The translations under genes were made by a program, and so were the position numbers. Positions 6,819-15,570 of a stretch of 19,634 bases of DNA are shown here, one piece after another. The notes under the pieces are model-generated. The model was given only the letters and a program-made list of their open reading frames with translations, had not been told where the DNA came from and did no database searches. Source of the stretch: Pseudomonadota bacterium (GTDB lineage: Bacteria; Pseudomonadota; Alphaproteobacteria; Acetobacterales; Acetobacteraceae); assembly GCA_021826485.1 (NCBI GenBank), contig JAKAZX010000024.1, positions 1-19,634 on the forward strand, written 5' to 3'. Each line of letters begins with the position of its first letter. The first letter of the stretch is position 1.

Positions 6819-6847
6819 TTGACCCGGGCTGGGTGACTCGCTAACGT
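6819..6847 (+). promoter_or_regulatory. Candidate rho promoter
   Basis: TTGACC at 6819-6824 matches the -35 consensus at five of six positions. After 17 bases TAACGT at 6842-6847 is a weak -10 that keeps the first T, the A and the final T. The -10 lies inside the palindrome at 6840-6851, so a protein bound there could block the promoter. Confidence 0.35.
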
Positions 6848-6851
6848 TAGC
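6840..6851. repeat. Perfect 12-bp palindrome GCTAACGTTAGC
   Basis: A perfect inverted repeat upstream of rho that overlaps the candidate -10 element. It could be an operator for a dimeric regulator; no family is recognisable. Confidence 0.55.
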
Positions 6852-6897
6852 AGGGCAATTCTGGTGGCCGTCCCGGCTGCCGCCCCACCCCCCGTTT

Positions 6898-6921
6898 CTG
6901 TTCCCCAGTCCGCCGGAACAG
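6898..6921 (+). promoter_or_regulatory. Stem-loop in the rho leader
   Basis: CTGTTCC (6898-6904) pairs perfectly with GGAACAG (6915-6921) around a 10-base loop. It has no T-run after it, so it is a leader structure rather than a typical intrinsic terminator. Confidence 0.5.
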
Positions 6922-6932
6922 TGCCGGTGTGA

Positions 6933-6950
6933 CCGCGGTGCAACCCGCGG
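6933..6950 (+). promoter_or_regulatory. GC-rich stem-loop in the rho leader
   Basis: CCGCGG at 6933-6938 can pair with CCGCGG at 6945-6950 across a six-base loop (TGCAAC), and the flanking CCGG units can extend the pairing. It lies between the 7-bp stem-loop and the rho start codon. Confidence 0.4.
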
Positions 6951-7055
6951 GGCCGCCGGTAGCCGAGAATCAGGACCGAAATGCCTGCCCCGCGCGGGCC
7001 TTACGTCCGTCGGCGTTCCGTTCCATTCCCGAACTCCCTCCCCGAGGCGTTTCCG

Positions 7056-8330
7056 ATGCACCTCGCCGAACTCAAGGCAAAATCTCCGGCGGACTTGTTG
7101 AGCTTCGCCGAATCGCTCCAGATCGAGAATGCGTCGTCGCTGCGCAAGCAGGACATGATGTTCGCGATCCTCAAGAACCTCGCCGAAAACGAGCAGGCCA
7201 TCCACGGCGAAGGCACGCTGGAAATCCTGCCCGACGGCTTCGGCTTCCTGCGCAGTGCCGAAAGCAATTTCCTGCCCGGCCCGGACGATATCTATGTCTC
7301 GCCCTCCCAGGTGCGGCGGTTCGGCCTGCGCACCGGCGATTCGGTGGAAGGCCAGATCCGCGCGCCCAAGGACGGCGAACGGTATTTCGCGCTGCTCAAG
7401 GTCAACACGATCAATTTCGAGCCGCCGGAAGCCGTCCGCCACCGGATCAACTTCGACAACCTGACCCCGCTCTATCCCGACAAGCGGCTGAAGATGGAGG
7501 TCGAGAACTTCCAGTCGGTCGCCAAGGGTCCGAACAAGGACCTGACGCCGCGGGTGATCGACCTGATCTCGCCGATCGGCAGGGGCCAGCGCGCGCTGAT
7601 CGTCGCGCCGCCGCGCACCGGCAAGACGGTGATGCTGCAGAACATCGCCACCGCGATCAGCCACAACCACCCGGAAGTGTTCCTGATCGTGCTGCTGATC
7701 GACGAGCGGCCGGAGGAAGTCACCGACATGGCGCGCACCGTGAAGGGGGAGGTAATCGCCTCCACCTTCGACGAGCCGGCGACCCGGCACGTGCAGGTGA
7801 CCGAGATGGTGCTGGAGAAGGCCAAGCGGCTGGTCGAGCACAAGCGCGACGTGGTGATCCTGCTCGATTCCATCACGCGGCTCGCCCGCGCCTACAACAC
7901 CGTCGTCCCCAGCTCGGGCAAGGTGCTGACCGGCGGCGTCGATGCCAATGCGCTGCAGCGGCCGAAGCGCTTCTTCGGCGCCGCCCGCAACATCGAGGAA
8001 GGCGGCTCGCTCACCATCATCGCGACCGCGCTGATCGACACCGGCAGCCGCATGGACGAGGTGATCTTCGAGGAGTTCAAGGGCACCGGCAATTCCGAGA
8101 TCATCCTGGACCGCAAGCTGTCGGACAAGCGCACCTTCCCGGCCATCGACATCACCAAGTCGGGCACGCGCAAGGAAGAACTGCTGGTGGATCGCGGCAC
8201 GCTGTCGAAGATGTGGGTGCTGCGGCGCATCCTCAATCCGATGGGCACGATGGATGCGATGGACTTCCTGCTGGACAAGCTGAAATACAGCAAGACCAAC
8301 CAGGATTTCTTCGACGCGATGAATACCTGA
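7056..8330 (+). CDS. rho: Transcription termination factor Rho
   Basis: Rho is the hexameric RNA helicase that ends transcription of untranslated RNA. The 424-residue length fits the family (about 420). Seen in order: the N-terminal helical domain, the cold-shock-like RNA-binding domain with GFGFLR at 61-66, the ATPase core with Walker A APPRTGKT at 184-191, Walker B VVILLDS at 266-272, and the R-loop KGTGN at 342-346. The ATG at 7056 was chosen because GAGG sits eight bases upstream and MHLAELKAKSPADLL is the normal Rho beginning. An in-frame ATG at 6981 would add 25 unconserved residues. Following hemJ is the usual order, but the next gene is not the mnmE commonly found there. Confidence 0.98.
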   Translation: MHLAELKAKSPADLLSFAESLQIENASSLRKQDMMFAILKNLAENEQAIHGEGTLEILPDGFGFLRSAESNFLPGPDDIYVSPSQVRRFGLRTGDSVEGQIRAPKDGERYFALLKVNTINFEPPEAVRHRINFDNLTPLYPDKRLKMEVENFQSVAKGPNKDLTPRVIDLISPIGRGQRALIVAPPRTGKTVMLQNIATAISHNHPEVFLIVLLIDERPEEVTDMARTVKGEVIASTFDEPATRHVQVTEMVLEKAKRLVEHKRDVVILLDSITRLARAYNTVVPSSGKVLTGGVDANALQRPKRFFGAARNIEEGGSLTIIATALIDTGSRMDEVIFEEFKGTGNSEIILDRKLSDKRTFPAIDITKSGTRKEELLVDRGTLSKMWVLRRILNPMGTMDAMDFLLDKLKYSKTNQDFFDAMNT

Positions 8331-8333
8331 GCC

Positions 8334-9500
8334 GTGGCGGCGCCGGCCGCTTGCGTTGCCGCGCTGAAGCAGCGCGCGGGCGACCTGCGCGCCGCCTTCG
8401 CCGCGATCGACGCGGCGGTCGCGCGCGCGATCGATGCGCGGCCCGCGGTGCCGGAGGTGGCGTGGCCGGCGATCAGCGACGGCGGCGTGCGGACGGAACT
8501 CGCCGCGCAGGTGCGCCGCTCGGGCTGCGTGGTGGTGCGCGGCGTGTTCGCCGCTGCCGGGGCCGCCGCGTGGGATGCCGAGCTTGCCGAATATCTTTCG
8601 GCGAATGCCGCCGATGCGGCGATGCGTGCGCGCCGGCCGGGCCGCTGGGCGGACGGGCCGCCGCAGATGTATTCGGTCTACTGGTCGCGCCCGCAGGTGA
8701 TGGCGCGCCAGGCGCCGGCGCTCGCCGCGGTGCGCCGCTGGCTCAACCGTCTGTGGCGCGACGGCGGGGCATTCGATCCTGACCTGGAATGCAGCTATGC
8801 CGACCGGGTTCGCCGCCGCACGCCGGGCGACGCCTCGCTCGCGCTGGGGCCGCATATCGACGGCGGCACGCACGGAAGATGGCTCGATCCTGCGCAGTCC
8901 GCACCGTATCGGGCGGTGCTCGGCGGCGATCCGCTGGCGTTCGACCCGTTCGATGCCGCCGGCCGTGTCGCGTCCGGGGCGGCGGAGCCGAACGGCTGCG
9001 CGATGTTCCGCACCTGGCAGGGCTGGACGGCGCTGACGGCGCAGGGGCCGGGCGACGGGACGCTGCAGGTGGTGCCGGTCGCCGCCGCGATCGGCTGGGT
9101 GCTGCTGCGCCCCTTCCTGGCCGACATCGCGCCGGACTCGCTGTGCGGGGCGGAGGCGTCGAACGCCCTGTGGATCACGCAAGAATTCCACGCGCCACTA
9201 TTGCGCGGCCTCACGCCGATCCCGCCGGTCGCGCCGGGCGACACCGTCTGGTGGCATCCCGACCTGATCCACGCGGTCGAGGCACGGCACGGCGGCAGCG
9301 GGCCGAGCAACGTCATGTACATCGCCGCCGCGCCGGATTGCCCGCGCAACCGGGCCTATCTCGCCCCGCAGGCCGCCGCCTTCCGCGCCGGCCGCGCGCC
9401 GCCCGATTTCCCGCCCGACGACCTGGAGACCGGCTTCGCCGCCCGCGCCGGGGAGGCTTCGCTGACCGCGCTCGGGCGGCGGCAGATGGGGATGGCGTAG
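8334..9500 (+). CDS. DUF1479 family protein, probable Fe(II)/2-oxoglutarate-dependent oxygenase
   Basis: This 388-residue protein resembles the DUF1479 (YbiU-like) family, which has the cupin fold of non-haem iron dioxygenases. Visible features are a Gln-Met-Tyr-Ser-Val-Tyr-Trp-Ser segment at about 111-118, the GPHIDGGTHGRW motif at 172-183 supplying His174 and Asp176 of a His-x-Asp...His facial triad, and WHPDLIHAVE at 307-316 supplying the distal His (probably 313). The substrate is unknown. The GTG start lies three bases after the rho stop, with no clear Shine-Dalgarno; the next Met is near residue 97, too late for a complete fold. It may be read through from rho, but a functional link to termination is not expected. 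Confidence 0.75.
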   Translation: MAAPAACVAALKQRAGDLRAAFAAIDAAVARAIDARPAVPEVAWPAISDGGVRTELAAQVRRSGCVVVRGVFAAAGAAAWDAELAEYLSANAADAAMRARRPGRWADGPPQMYSVYWSRPQVMARQAPALAAVRRWLNRLWRDGGAFDPDLECSYADRVRRRTPGDASLALGPHIDGGTHGRWLDPAQSAPYRAVLGGDPLAFDPFDAAGRVASGAAEPNGCAMFRTWQGWTALTAQGPGDGTLQVVPVAAAIGWVLLRPFLADIAPDSLCGAEASNALWITQEFHAPLLRGLTPIPPVAPGDTVWWHPDLIHAVEARHGGSGPSNVMYIAAAPDCPRNRAYLAPQAAAFRAGRAPPDFPPDDLETGFAARAGEASLTALGRRQMGMA

Positions 9501-9537
9501 GCAGGCAAACCCGGCGCGTGCGGGACGTTGCTGCGCG

Positions 9538-10382
9538 ATGGATCATCCCGACGCCGCCGGCCCTGCCTCTCCGCATCTCGATGAGCGCGAACAGCGGCAG
9601 GCCGCCGCCCGCTCGCCGCTCGGCCCGCTCGTCATCCACGAGATCGTGCGTGAGCAGGGGGAGATCGAGCTGCGGCGGTCGTTCACCGGCCTTGCCTGGT
9701 CGGCGCTCGCCTCCGGCCTGTCGATCGGCTTTTCGATGGTGGTGCAGGCCTATCTGCAGGCGGGGCTGCCGGCGGCGCCGTGGCGCGTGCTGGTGGCCGG
9801 GCTCGGCTACAGCGTCGGCTTCCTCATCGTCATCCTGGGGCGCCAGCAGTTGTTCACCGAGACCACGCTGACGGCGCTGATCCCGACGCTGACGCGCCGC
9901 GACGGGGCGACGCTCAGGGCGACGCTGCGGGTGTGGGCGATCGTGCTGGTGGCCAACCTGCTCGGTACCTGGATCTTCGGGTGCATCGCCGCGCAGCCAG
10001 GCATCTTCAGCCCGCAGGCGCGCGCAGCGATGGCGGAGCTGGCGCGGCATGTGACCGGGCAGCCGTTCGTGACCACGCTGGTCACTGCCGGCTCCGCCGG
10101 CTGGCTGATCGGGCTGATGGTCTGGCTGCTGCCGTCCGCCGGGTCGGCACGCATCCTGGTGATCGTGCTGCTGACCTACGTGATCGCGATCTGCCGCTTT
10201 CCGCATATCGTTGCCGGCTCGACGGAAGCGGTGTTCGGCGTCGCCACCGGCGCGGTGGGCATCGGCGACTATCTATGGCGCTTCCTGGTGCCGACGCTGC
10301 TCGGCAACGTGTTCGGCGGAACCGTGCTCGCCGCCCTGCTGAACCACGTGCCGATCGCCGGCGAACTCGATGCGGCGCGCGG

Positions 10383-10395
<13 letters not shown>
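9538..10395 (+). CDS. Formate/nitrite transporter (FNT) family channel
   Basis: This 285-residue inner-membrane protein has a hydrophilic N-terminus (about 45 residues) and six hydrophobic helices, as in the pentameric FNT channels for formate, nitrite, hydrosulfide or lactate. Supporting segments are the helix with SGLSIGFSMVV (about 59-69), the re-entrant region LGRQQLFTETTLTALIP (100-116), which corresponds to the FNT 'LFTE' loop, and a C-terminal helix with LLGNVFGGTVLAALL. The long N-terminus and the loop sequence resemble the YfdC-type branch rather than FocA or NirC, so the substrate is uncertain. The ATG lies 37 bases after the DUF1479 gene. The last 13 bases overlap the 3' end of the convergent carboxypeptidase gene. 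Confidence 0.85.
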
Positions 10396-11857
<1,462 letters not shown>

Positions 11858-11861
<4 letters not shown>

Positions 11862-12550
11862 GCGCGACGCCCCTTGCGGACATAGACGACGAAGACCACC
11901 AGCAGCGCGACCGCGAGCCCGTACCAGGTGATCGCGTATTGCAGGTGGTTGTTGGGTGGCCGCGGCAGGGCGTGCGCCGGGTCGGGCCAGCCCTGCGGCG
12001 GCGTCGGGCCGAGGGCGACCAGTGTGAACGGCGCGACCTGTTGCAGCCCCAGCGCCGCCCCGATCGCCGGCGGATCGAGCGTGTAGAACAGCCGCGCCTT
12101 CGGGTCGTCGGTGGCCGAGAACAGGCCCGGACGGTCGGCCGGGCGGGCATAGCCCACCACGGTCACGGTGCCGCCGGGCAGGGCGGGATCGTGCAGGCGG
12201 TCGGACGGCAGCCAGCCGAGATCGACCAGCACGGGCGGCCCGTCCGGCCGTTCCAGCGGCTCGATCAACTGGCCACCCAGCACCGGCCCCGCCGGCGCAT
12301 CCCGCACCTCCGCGCCATACAGCGCGGCGAGGTCGGGCCGCAGCGCGCCACGCAGTTCGACCTTCGCGAACGGGGCGGGCCGGGGCGGCAGGGGTACCGG
12401 CGGCGCCTGTTCGGCCGCGGCGATGGCGGCCAGGATGCGCCGCTTCCATTCCAGCCGCCGCACCTGCCAGGTGCCCAGGCCGAGCAGCACCGCCAGCATG
12501 ATGGCGGTGCTGACCACGGGCACCAGCAGCGACCGGGCCGGCCGGCTCAC
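11858..12550 (-). CDS. surf1: SURF1-family cytochrome oxidase assembly protein
   Basis: Surf1 helps insert haem a into subunit I of aa3 oxidase in the inner membrane. This 230-residue protein has the family plan: one helix near the N-terminus (about 8-28, ending in GTWQVRRLEWK), a periplasmic domain with a conserved VLVDLGWLP segment and FYTLDPPAI, and a second helix near the C-terminus preceded by PPNNHLQYAITWYGLA. The GTG start was chosen because it overlaps the DUF983 stop by four bases (GTGA) and the helix follows at once. Positive residues after the second helix agree with a cytoplasmic C-terminus. Confidence 0.92.
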
Positions 12551-12903
12551 AACCCCATCTCGGTGGCGCGGGTGCGGTACTGCAGCGCCACCATCAGCGC
12601 CTTGGCCGGGCGCATGACCAGGATGGCCAGCACCAGCGTCGGCACCGGCCACAGCACGACATGCACCCAGAGCGGCGGGGAATAGGTGAACTCCACCCAC
12701 ACCGCCGCGCCGATCACCAGCACGCTGAGGAAGAACATGACGAACACCGCCGGCCCATCGCCGGTATCGGCGTCCCGCAGGTCCAGGCCGCAGACCGGAC
12801 AGCGCTCCCGCACCGAAAGCAGGCCGGCATAGAGCGGGGCGCGACCGCAGCGCGGGCAGCGGCAGCGCAGCGCCGCCACGGCCAGCGGTGCGGCCTGGGC
12901 CAC
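12547..12903 (-). CDS. DUF983 family small membrane protein with zinc-ribbon-like cysteines
   Basis: This 118-residue protein has two CPxCG pairs in the N-terminal part (Cys16/Cys19 and Cys35/Cys38, the second followed by LeuAspLeu), which could bind a metal such as Zn or Cu. Two hydrophobic helices follow (about 52-71 and 78-97), then a positively charged tail. This is the DUF983 pattern, a family that is regularly encoded between ctaE and surf1 in Alphaproteobacteria. A role in oxidase biogenesis is inferred from that conserved position; no biochemical activity is established to my knowledge. It starts one base after the ctaE stop and overlaps surf1 by four bases. Confidence 0.9.
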   Translation of the reverse strand: MAQAAPLAVAALRCRCPRCGRAPLYAGLLSVRERCPVCGLDLRDADTGDGPAVFVMFFLSVLVIGAAVWVEFTYSPPLWVHVVLWPVPTLVLAILVMRPAKALMVALQYRTRATEMGL

Positions 12904-12904
12904 T

Positions 12905-13759
12905 CTACTCGCCGGCGATCGGGCCGGCGCCCCACCAGTAGATGCAGACGAACAGGAACAGCCACACCACGTCGACGAAGTGCCAGTACCAGGCGGCCGC
13001 CTCGAACCCGAAATGCCGTTGCGGAGAGAATTGCCCGGCGCGGGCGCGGAACCAGCACACGATCAGGAAGCAGGTGCCGACGATCACGTGGAAACCGTGG
13101 AAGCCGGTGGCGAGGAAGAACACCGCCGGATAGATCCCGCCGCCGGAGAAATGGAACGGCGCATCGGAATACTCGATCGCCTGGCAGGTGGTGAACGACA
13201 GGCCGAGCAGCACGGTCAGCGCCAGCCCCACCAGCATGCCGCGGCGGTCGTTCTCGATCAGCGAATGGTGCGCCCAGGTGATCGTGGTGCCGGACAGCAG
13301 CAGGATCATCGTGTTGAGGAACGGCAGGTGGAACGGATCGAATGTGTGCACGCCGGGTGGCGGCCACACCCCGGCGGTATCGCCCGAGACGTGTTCGGGG
13401 AACAGCGCGAAATGGAAGAACGCCCAGAAGAAGGCGACGAAGAACATCACCTCGCTGGAGATGAACAGCGTCATCCCATAGCGCAGGCCGAGCCGCACCA
13501 CCGGGGTATGCAGGCCGGGCGTCCGGCTCTCGCGGATCACGTCGCGCCACCAGAAGAACATGGTGGCCAGCACCACCGCCAGCCCGACCACCAGCGTCGC
13601 GTAGCTGCCGTAATGGGCTGCGAACACGATGCCCAGCACGGTCAGCCCGCCGCCGAGCGCGCCGACGATCGGCCAGGGGCTCGGATCGACCAGGTGATAG
13701 GGCTGCTTGAGGCCGGAGCTCGGGGGGAAGGCGCTCACGGCGTGCGTGTCGGTGTCCAT
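12905..13759 (-). CDS. ctaE: Cytochrome c oxidase subunit III
   Basis: This 284-residue protein is the seven-helix subunit III of aa3 oxidase, which stabilises the catalytic core and its proton uptake path. Signatures are KQPYHLVDPSPWP near the N-terminus, the FFWWRDVIRE segment at 68-77, ISSEVMFFVAFFWAFFH at 100-116, TTITWAHHSL, and FFLATGFHGFHVIVGT near 214-229. The final WYWHFVDVVWLFLFVCIYWW helix is characteristic. The length is slightly above the mitochondrial form (about 261) and normal for bacteria. It is separated from ctaG by 64 bases, the widest gap inside the operon after ctaC. Confidence 0.97.
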   Translation of the reverse strand: MDTDTHAVSAFPPSSGLKQPYHLVDPSPWPIVGALGGGLTVLGIVFAAHYGSYATLVVGLAVVLATMFFWWRDVIRESRTPGLHTPVVRLGLRYGMTLFISSEVMFFVAFFWAFFHFALFPEHVSGDTAGVWPPPGVHTFDPFHLPFLNTMILLLSGTTITWAHHSLIENDRRGMLVGLALTVLLGLSFTTCQAIEYSDAPFHFSGGGIYPAVFFLATGFHGFHVIVGTCFLIVCWFRARAGQFSPQRHFGFEAAAWYWHFVDVVWLFLFVCIYWWGAGPIAGE

Positions 13760-13823
13760 GCCATGCCCATCGCAGAAGTTGGCCGCATCATGCGGAAATC
13801 GCGGCGCGCATCAAGGGGCGGCA

Positions 13824-14417
13824 TCACCGCACCAGCGGGCCGACATGCGGCCCGGCGGTGGCGAGCTTGCCGCTCTTTGCCGCGTCGTCGAGCGAGCGGA
13901 AGAACGTGTAGGAGAGCGTGATCGTCGTCACGTCGGCGGTCGAGGGGTCGGTGGCCAGCGCCGGGTCCACCCAGAAGCTGACCGGCATCTGCATTTCCTG
14001 GCTCGGCGCCAGCGTCTGCTCGTTGAAGCAGAAGCAGGCGGTCTTATGGAAATACCGGCCGATCTTGTCGGGGGTGACGTTGTAGAGGGCGATGCCGGTG
14101 ATCGGATGCCCCGCCTCGTTGCGTGCCGCGTAGAAGGCCACCTGCTGCTCGCCCAGCCGCAGCGTCACCTGCTTCTGTTCGGGCACGAAATGCCAGGGCA
14201 GGTTCGGGGCGGTGTCGGCGTTGAAGCGGACCGTGATGGTGCGGTCGCTGACGGTGCGGCTGGTCTCCGGCCCGATCTGCGGCGTGCCGCCGAAGCCGGT
14301 GACGGCGCAGAACACGCGGTACAGCGGCACCGCGGCGAACGACATCGCCAGCATGCCCGCGACCACGGTCACGAGCGTCAGCGGCAGCAGGCGGCCGGGG
14401 CGGCGCTGGCCGGTCAT
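13824..14417 (-). CDS. ctaG: Cytochrome c oxidase assembly protein CtaG/Cox11
   Basis: CtaG (Cox11) delivers copper to the CuB site of subunit I. This 197-residue protein has one N-terminal membrane anchor (about 12-31), then VPLYRVFCAVTGFGGTP with Cys37, and a periplasmic immunoglobulin-like domain. The copper-binding CFCF motif is at 128-131, preceded by FHKTA, and the YTFFRS segment typical of the family is near the end. The start lies four bases after the stop of the small membrane protein gene. Order and orientation match the usual ctaB-(small)-ctaG-ctaE layout. Confidence 0.96.
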   Translation of the reverse strand: MTGQRRPGRLLPLTLVTVVAGMLAMSFAAVPLYRVFCAVTGFGGTPQIGPETSRTVSDRTITVRFNADTAPNLPWHFVPEQKQVTLRLGEQQVAFYAARNEAGHPITGIALYNVTPDKIGRYFHKTACFCFNEQTLAPSQEMQMPVSFWVDPALATDPSTADVTTITLSYTFFRSLDDAAKSGKLATAGPHVGPLVR

Positions 14418-14421
14418 GGCA

Positions 14422-14583
14422 TCAGCCCGCGTGTCCGTGATGCGCCATCTTCACCATCGCGATGGCATAGAACAGCACGACCAGCCCCAGCAGGATGACC
14501 AGCATGGCGATGTTCCGCCCACGGCGCCGGCGCGCCAGCCCGGCATCGTCGAGCGGCGCCGGCGGGGCATGCTCGGCCACCAT
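14422..14583 (-). CDS. Small single-helix membrane protein between ctaB and ctaG (CoxF-like position)
   Basis: A 53-residue open frame (ATG 14583-14581, TGA 14424-14422) starts three bases after the ctaB stop and ends four bases before ctaG, so it fills the gap exactly. The product has an acidic/Pro-rich start (MVAEHAPPAPLDDAG), a basic cluster (residues 17-23, ARRRRGR), one hydrophobic helix (about 25-43, NIAMLVILLGLVVLFYAIAM) and a His-rich tail (MAHHGHAG). The basic cluster before the helix predicts a cytoplasmic N-terminus and a periplasmic tail. Many Alphaproteobacteria have a similarly short gene (coxF or ctaF in some annotations) in this place. A role in oxidase assembly, perhaps with the His tail touching copper, is inference. 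Confidence 0.8.
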   Translation of the reverse strand: MVAEHAPPAPLDDAGLARRRRGRNIAMLVILLGLVVLFYAIAMVKMAHHGHAG

Positions 14584-14586
14584 CGG

Positions 14587-15561
14587 TCAGCCGGCGAACC
14601 GGTCCACCGCAAGCGCGGCGAACAGCGTGAACAGATAGAGCAGCGAGTAGCGGAACAGCGCGCGCGCCGGCGCATCGCGGCTCTGGCTCGCGCCGGCGGC
14701 ATCCTGCCGGTCACGCAGCACGCGCCACGCGCCGGCGATGAACCCGCCGCCCAGCGCCAGCGCCGCCAGCCCATAGACCGGCCCGGTCAGATGCAGCGCC
14801 CAGGGCAGCACCGCGAGCGGCGCCAGCAGCAGCGTATAGACCATGACGTGGCGCCGCGTGCTGCGTGCCCCGGCGACCACCGGCAGCATCGGCACCCCGG
14901 CCCGCGCATAGTCGCCATGCGCCCACAGCGACAGCGACCAGAAATGCGGCGGGGTCCACATGAAGATGATCGCGAACATCAGCAGCGGCAGCAGGCCGAC
15001 ATCGCCGGTCACGGCGGCCCAGCCGATCAGCGGCGGAAAGGCGCCGGCCGCGCCGCCGATGACGATGTTCTGCGGCGTGCGCCGCTTCAGCCAGACGGTA
15101 TAGACGAACACGTAGAACAGGATCGACACGGCCAGCAACCCGCCCGCGACGGCATTGGTGGCAAGCCCCATCACCAGCACCGAGCCGACCGCGAGCGTCA
15201 GCCCGAAGCCCAGCGCCTGGCCCGGCGCGATCCGTCCGGCGGGGATCGGCCGGCGCGCGGTGCGCCGCATCAGCGCATCGATGTCGCGGTCGTACCACAT
15301 GTTGATCGCGCCGGACGCGCCGGCGGCCACGGCGATGCACAGCACCGCGGTCACCGCCAGCACCGGATGCAGATGTCCGGGGGCCACCAGCAGCCCCACC
15401 AGGCCGGTGAACACCACCAGCGTCACCACCCGTGGCTTGAGCAGCGCAAGCCAATCCCCGGCGGAGGACTGGTCGAGGATGGTGCGGTCGGAAAGCGCAA
15501 GCGGGGACGAAGAGTCCCCGCCGCGTCCCGCCAGCACTCCGGCGGCTATCTGGTCCATCAT
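14587..15561 (-). CDS. ctaB: Protohaem IX farnesyltransferase (haem O synthase)
   Basis: CtaB (CyoE/Cox10) attaches a farnesyl group to haem b to make haem O, the precursor of haem a, in the inner membrane. This 324-residue UbiA-family protein has the first prenyl-diphosphate motif NMWYDRDIDALMRRTARRP at 87-105, with Asp91, Asp93 and Asp95, the LLKPRVV entry at 40-46, and the second motif region WSLSLWAHGDYARAGVPMLP. About nine hydrophobic helices can be traced. Two adjacent ATG codons are candidate starts; the outer one was used. It begins nine bases after ctaD and links the haem operon across the window with the oxidase operon. Confidence 0.96.
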   Translation of the reverse strand: MMDQIAAGVLAGRGGDSSSPLALSDRTILDQSSAGDWLALLKPRVVTLVVFTGLVGLLVAPGHLHPVLAVTAVLCIAVAAGASGAINMWYDRDIDALMRRTARRPIPAGRIAPGQALGFGLTLAVGSVLVMGLATNAVAGGLLAVSILFYVFVYTVWLKRRTPQNIVIGGAAGAFPPLIGWAAVTGDVGLLPLLMFAIIFMWTPPHFWSLSLWAHGDYARAGVPMLPVVAGARSTRRHVMVYTLLLAPLAVLPWALHLTGPVYGLAALALGGGFIAGAWRVLRDRQDAAGASQSRDAPARALFRYSLLYLFTLFAALAVDRFAG

Positions 15562-15570
15562 GTACCCCGA

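Larger units (their letters stand above)
6757..7055 (+). promoter_or_regulatory. hemJ-rho intergenic region: promoter and structured rho leader
   Basis: No gene is visible in these 299 bases. They hold a sigma70-like promoter candidate (6819-6847), a perfect 12-bp palindrome (6840-6851), a 7-bp stem-loop (6898-6921), a GC-rich stem (6933-6950) and a good ribosome-binding site for rho (GAGG at 7044-7047). If transcription starts near 6853, rho mRNA would have a leader of about 200 bases. Autoregulation through a long leader is known for rho in E. coli; here it is inference. Confidence 0.5.

Noticed and set aside
6890..6990. Cobalamin-riboswitch-like sequence before rho (CCGGTG, AACCCGCGG and an AGCC...AGGACC...TGCC run)
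   Set aside because: Pieces resemble the conserved core and the B12 box, but spacing and several invariant bases are wrong, and rho is not a B12-regulated gene. A covariance-model search with the Rfam cobalamin family would settle it.
6981..7055. In-frame upstream ATG that would lengthen Rho by 25 residues
   Set aside because: The added residues do not match Rho N-termini, and the ATG at 7056 has a well-placed GAGG.
6615..9191. Long minus-strand open frame (858 codons) opposite rho and the DUF1479 gene
   Set aside because: Same cause: a GC-driven mirror of real genes with Arg/His-rich translation and no family features.
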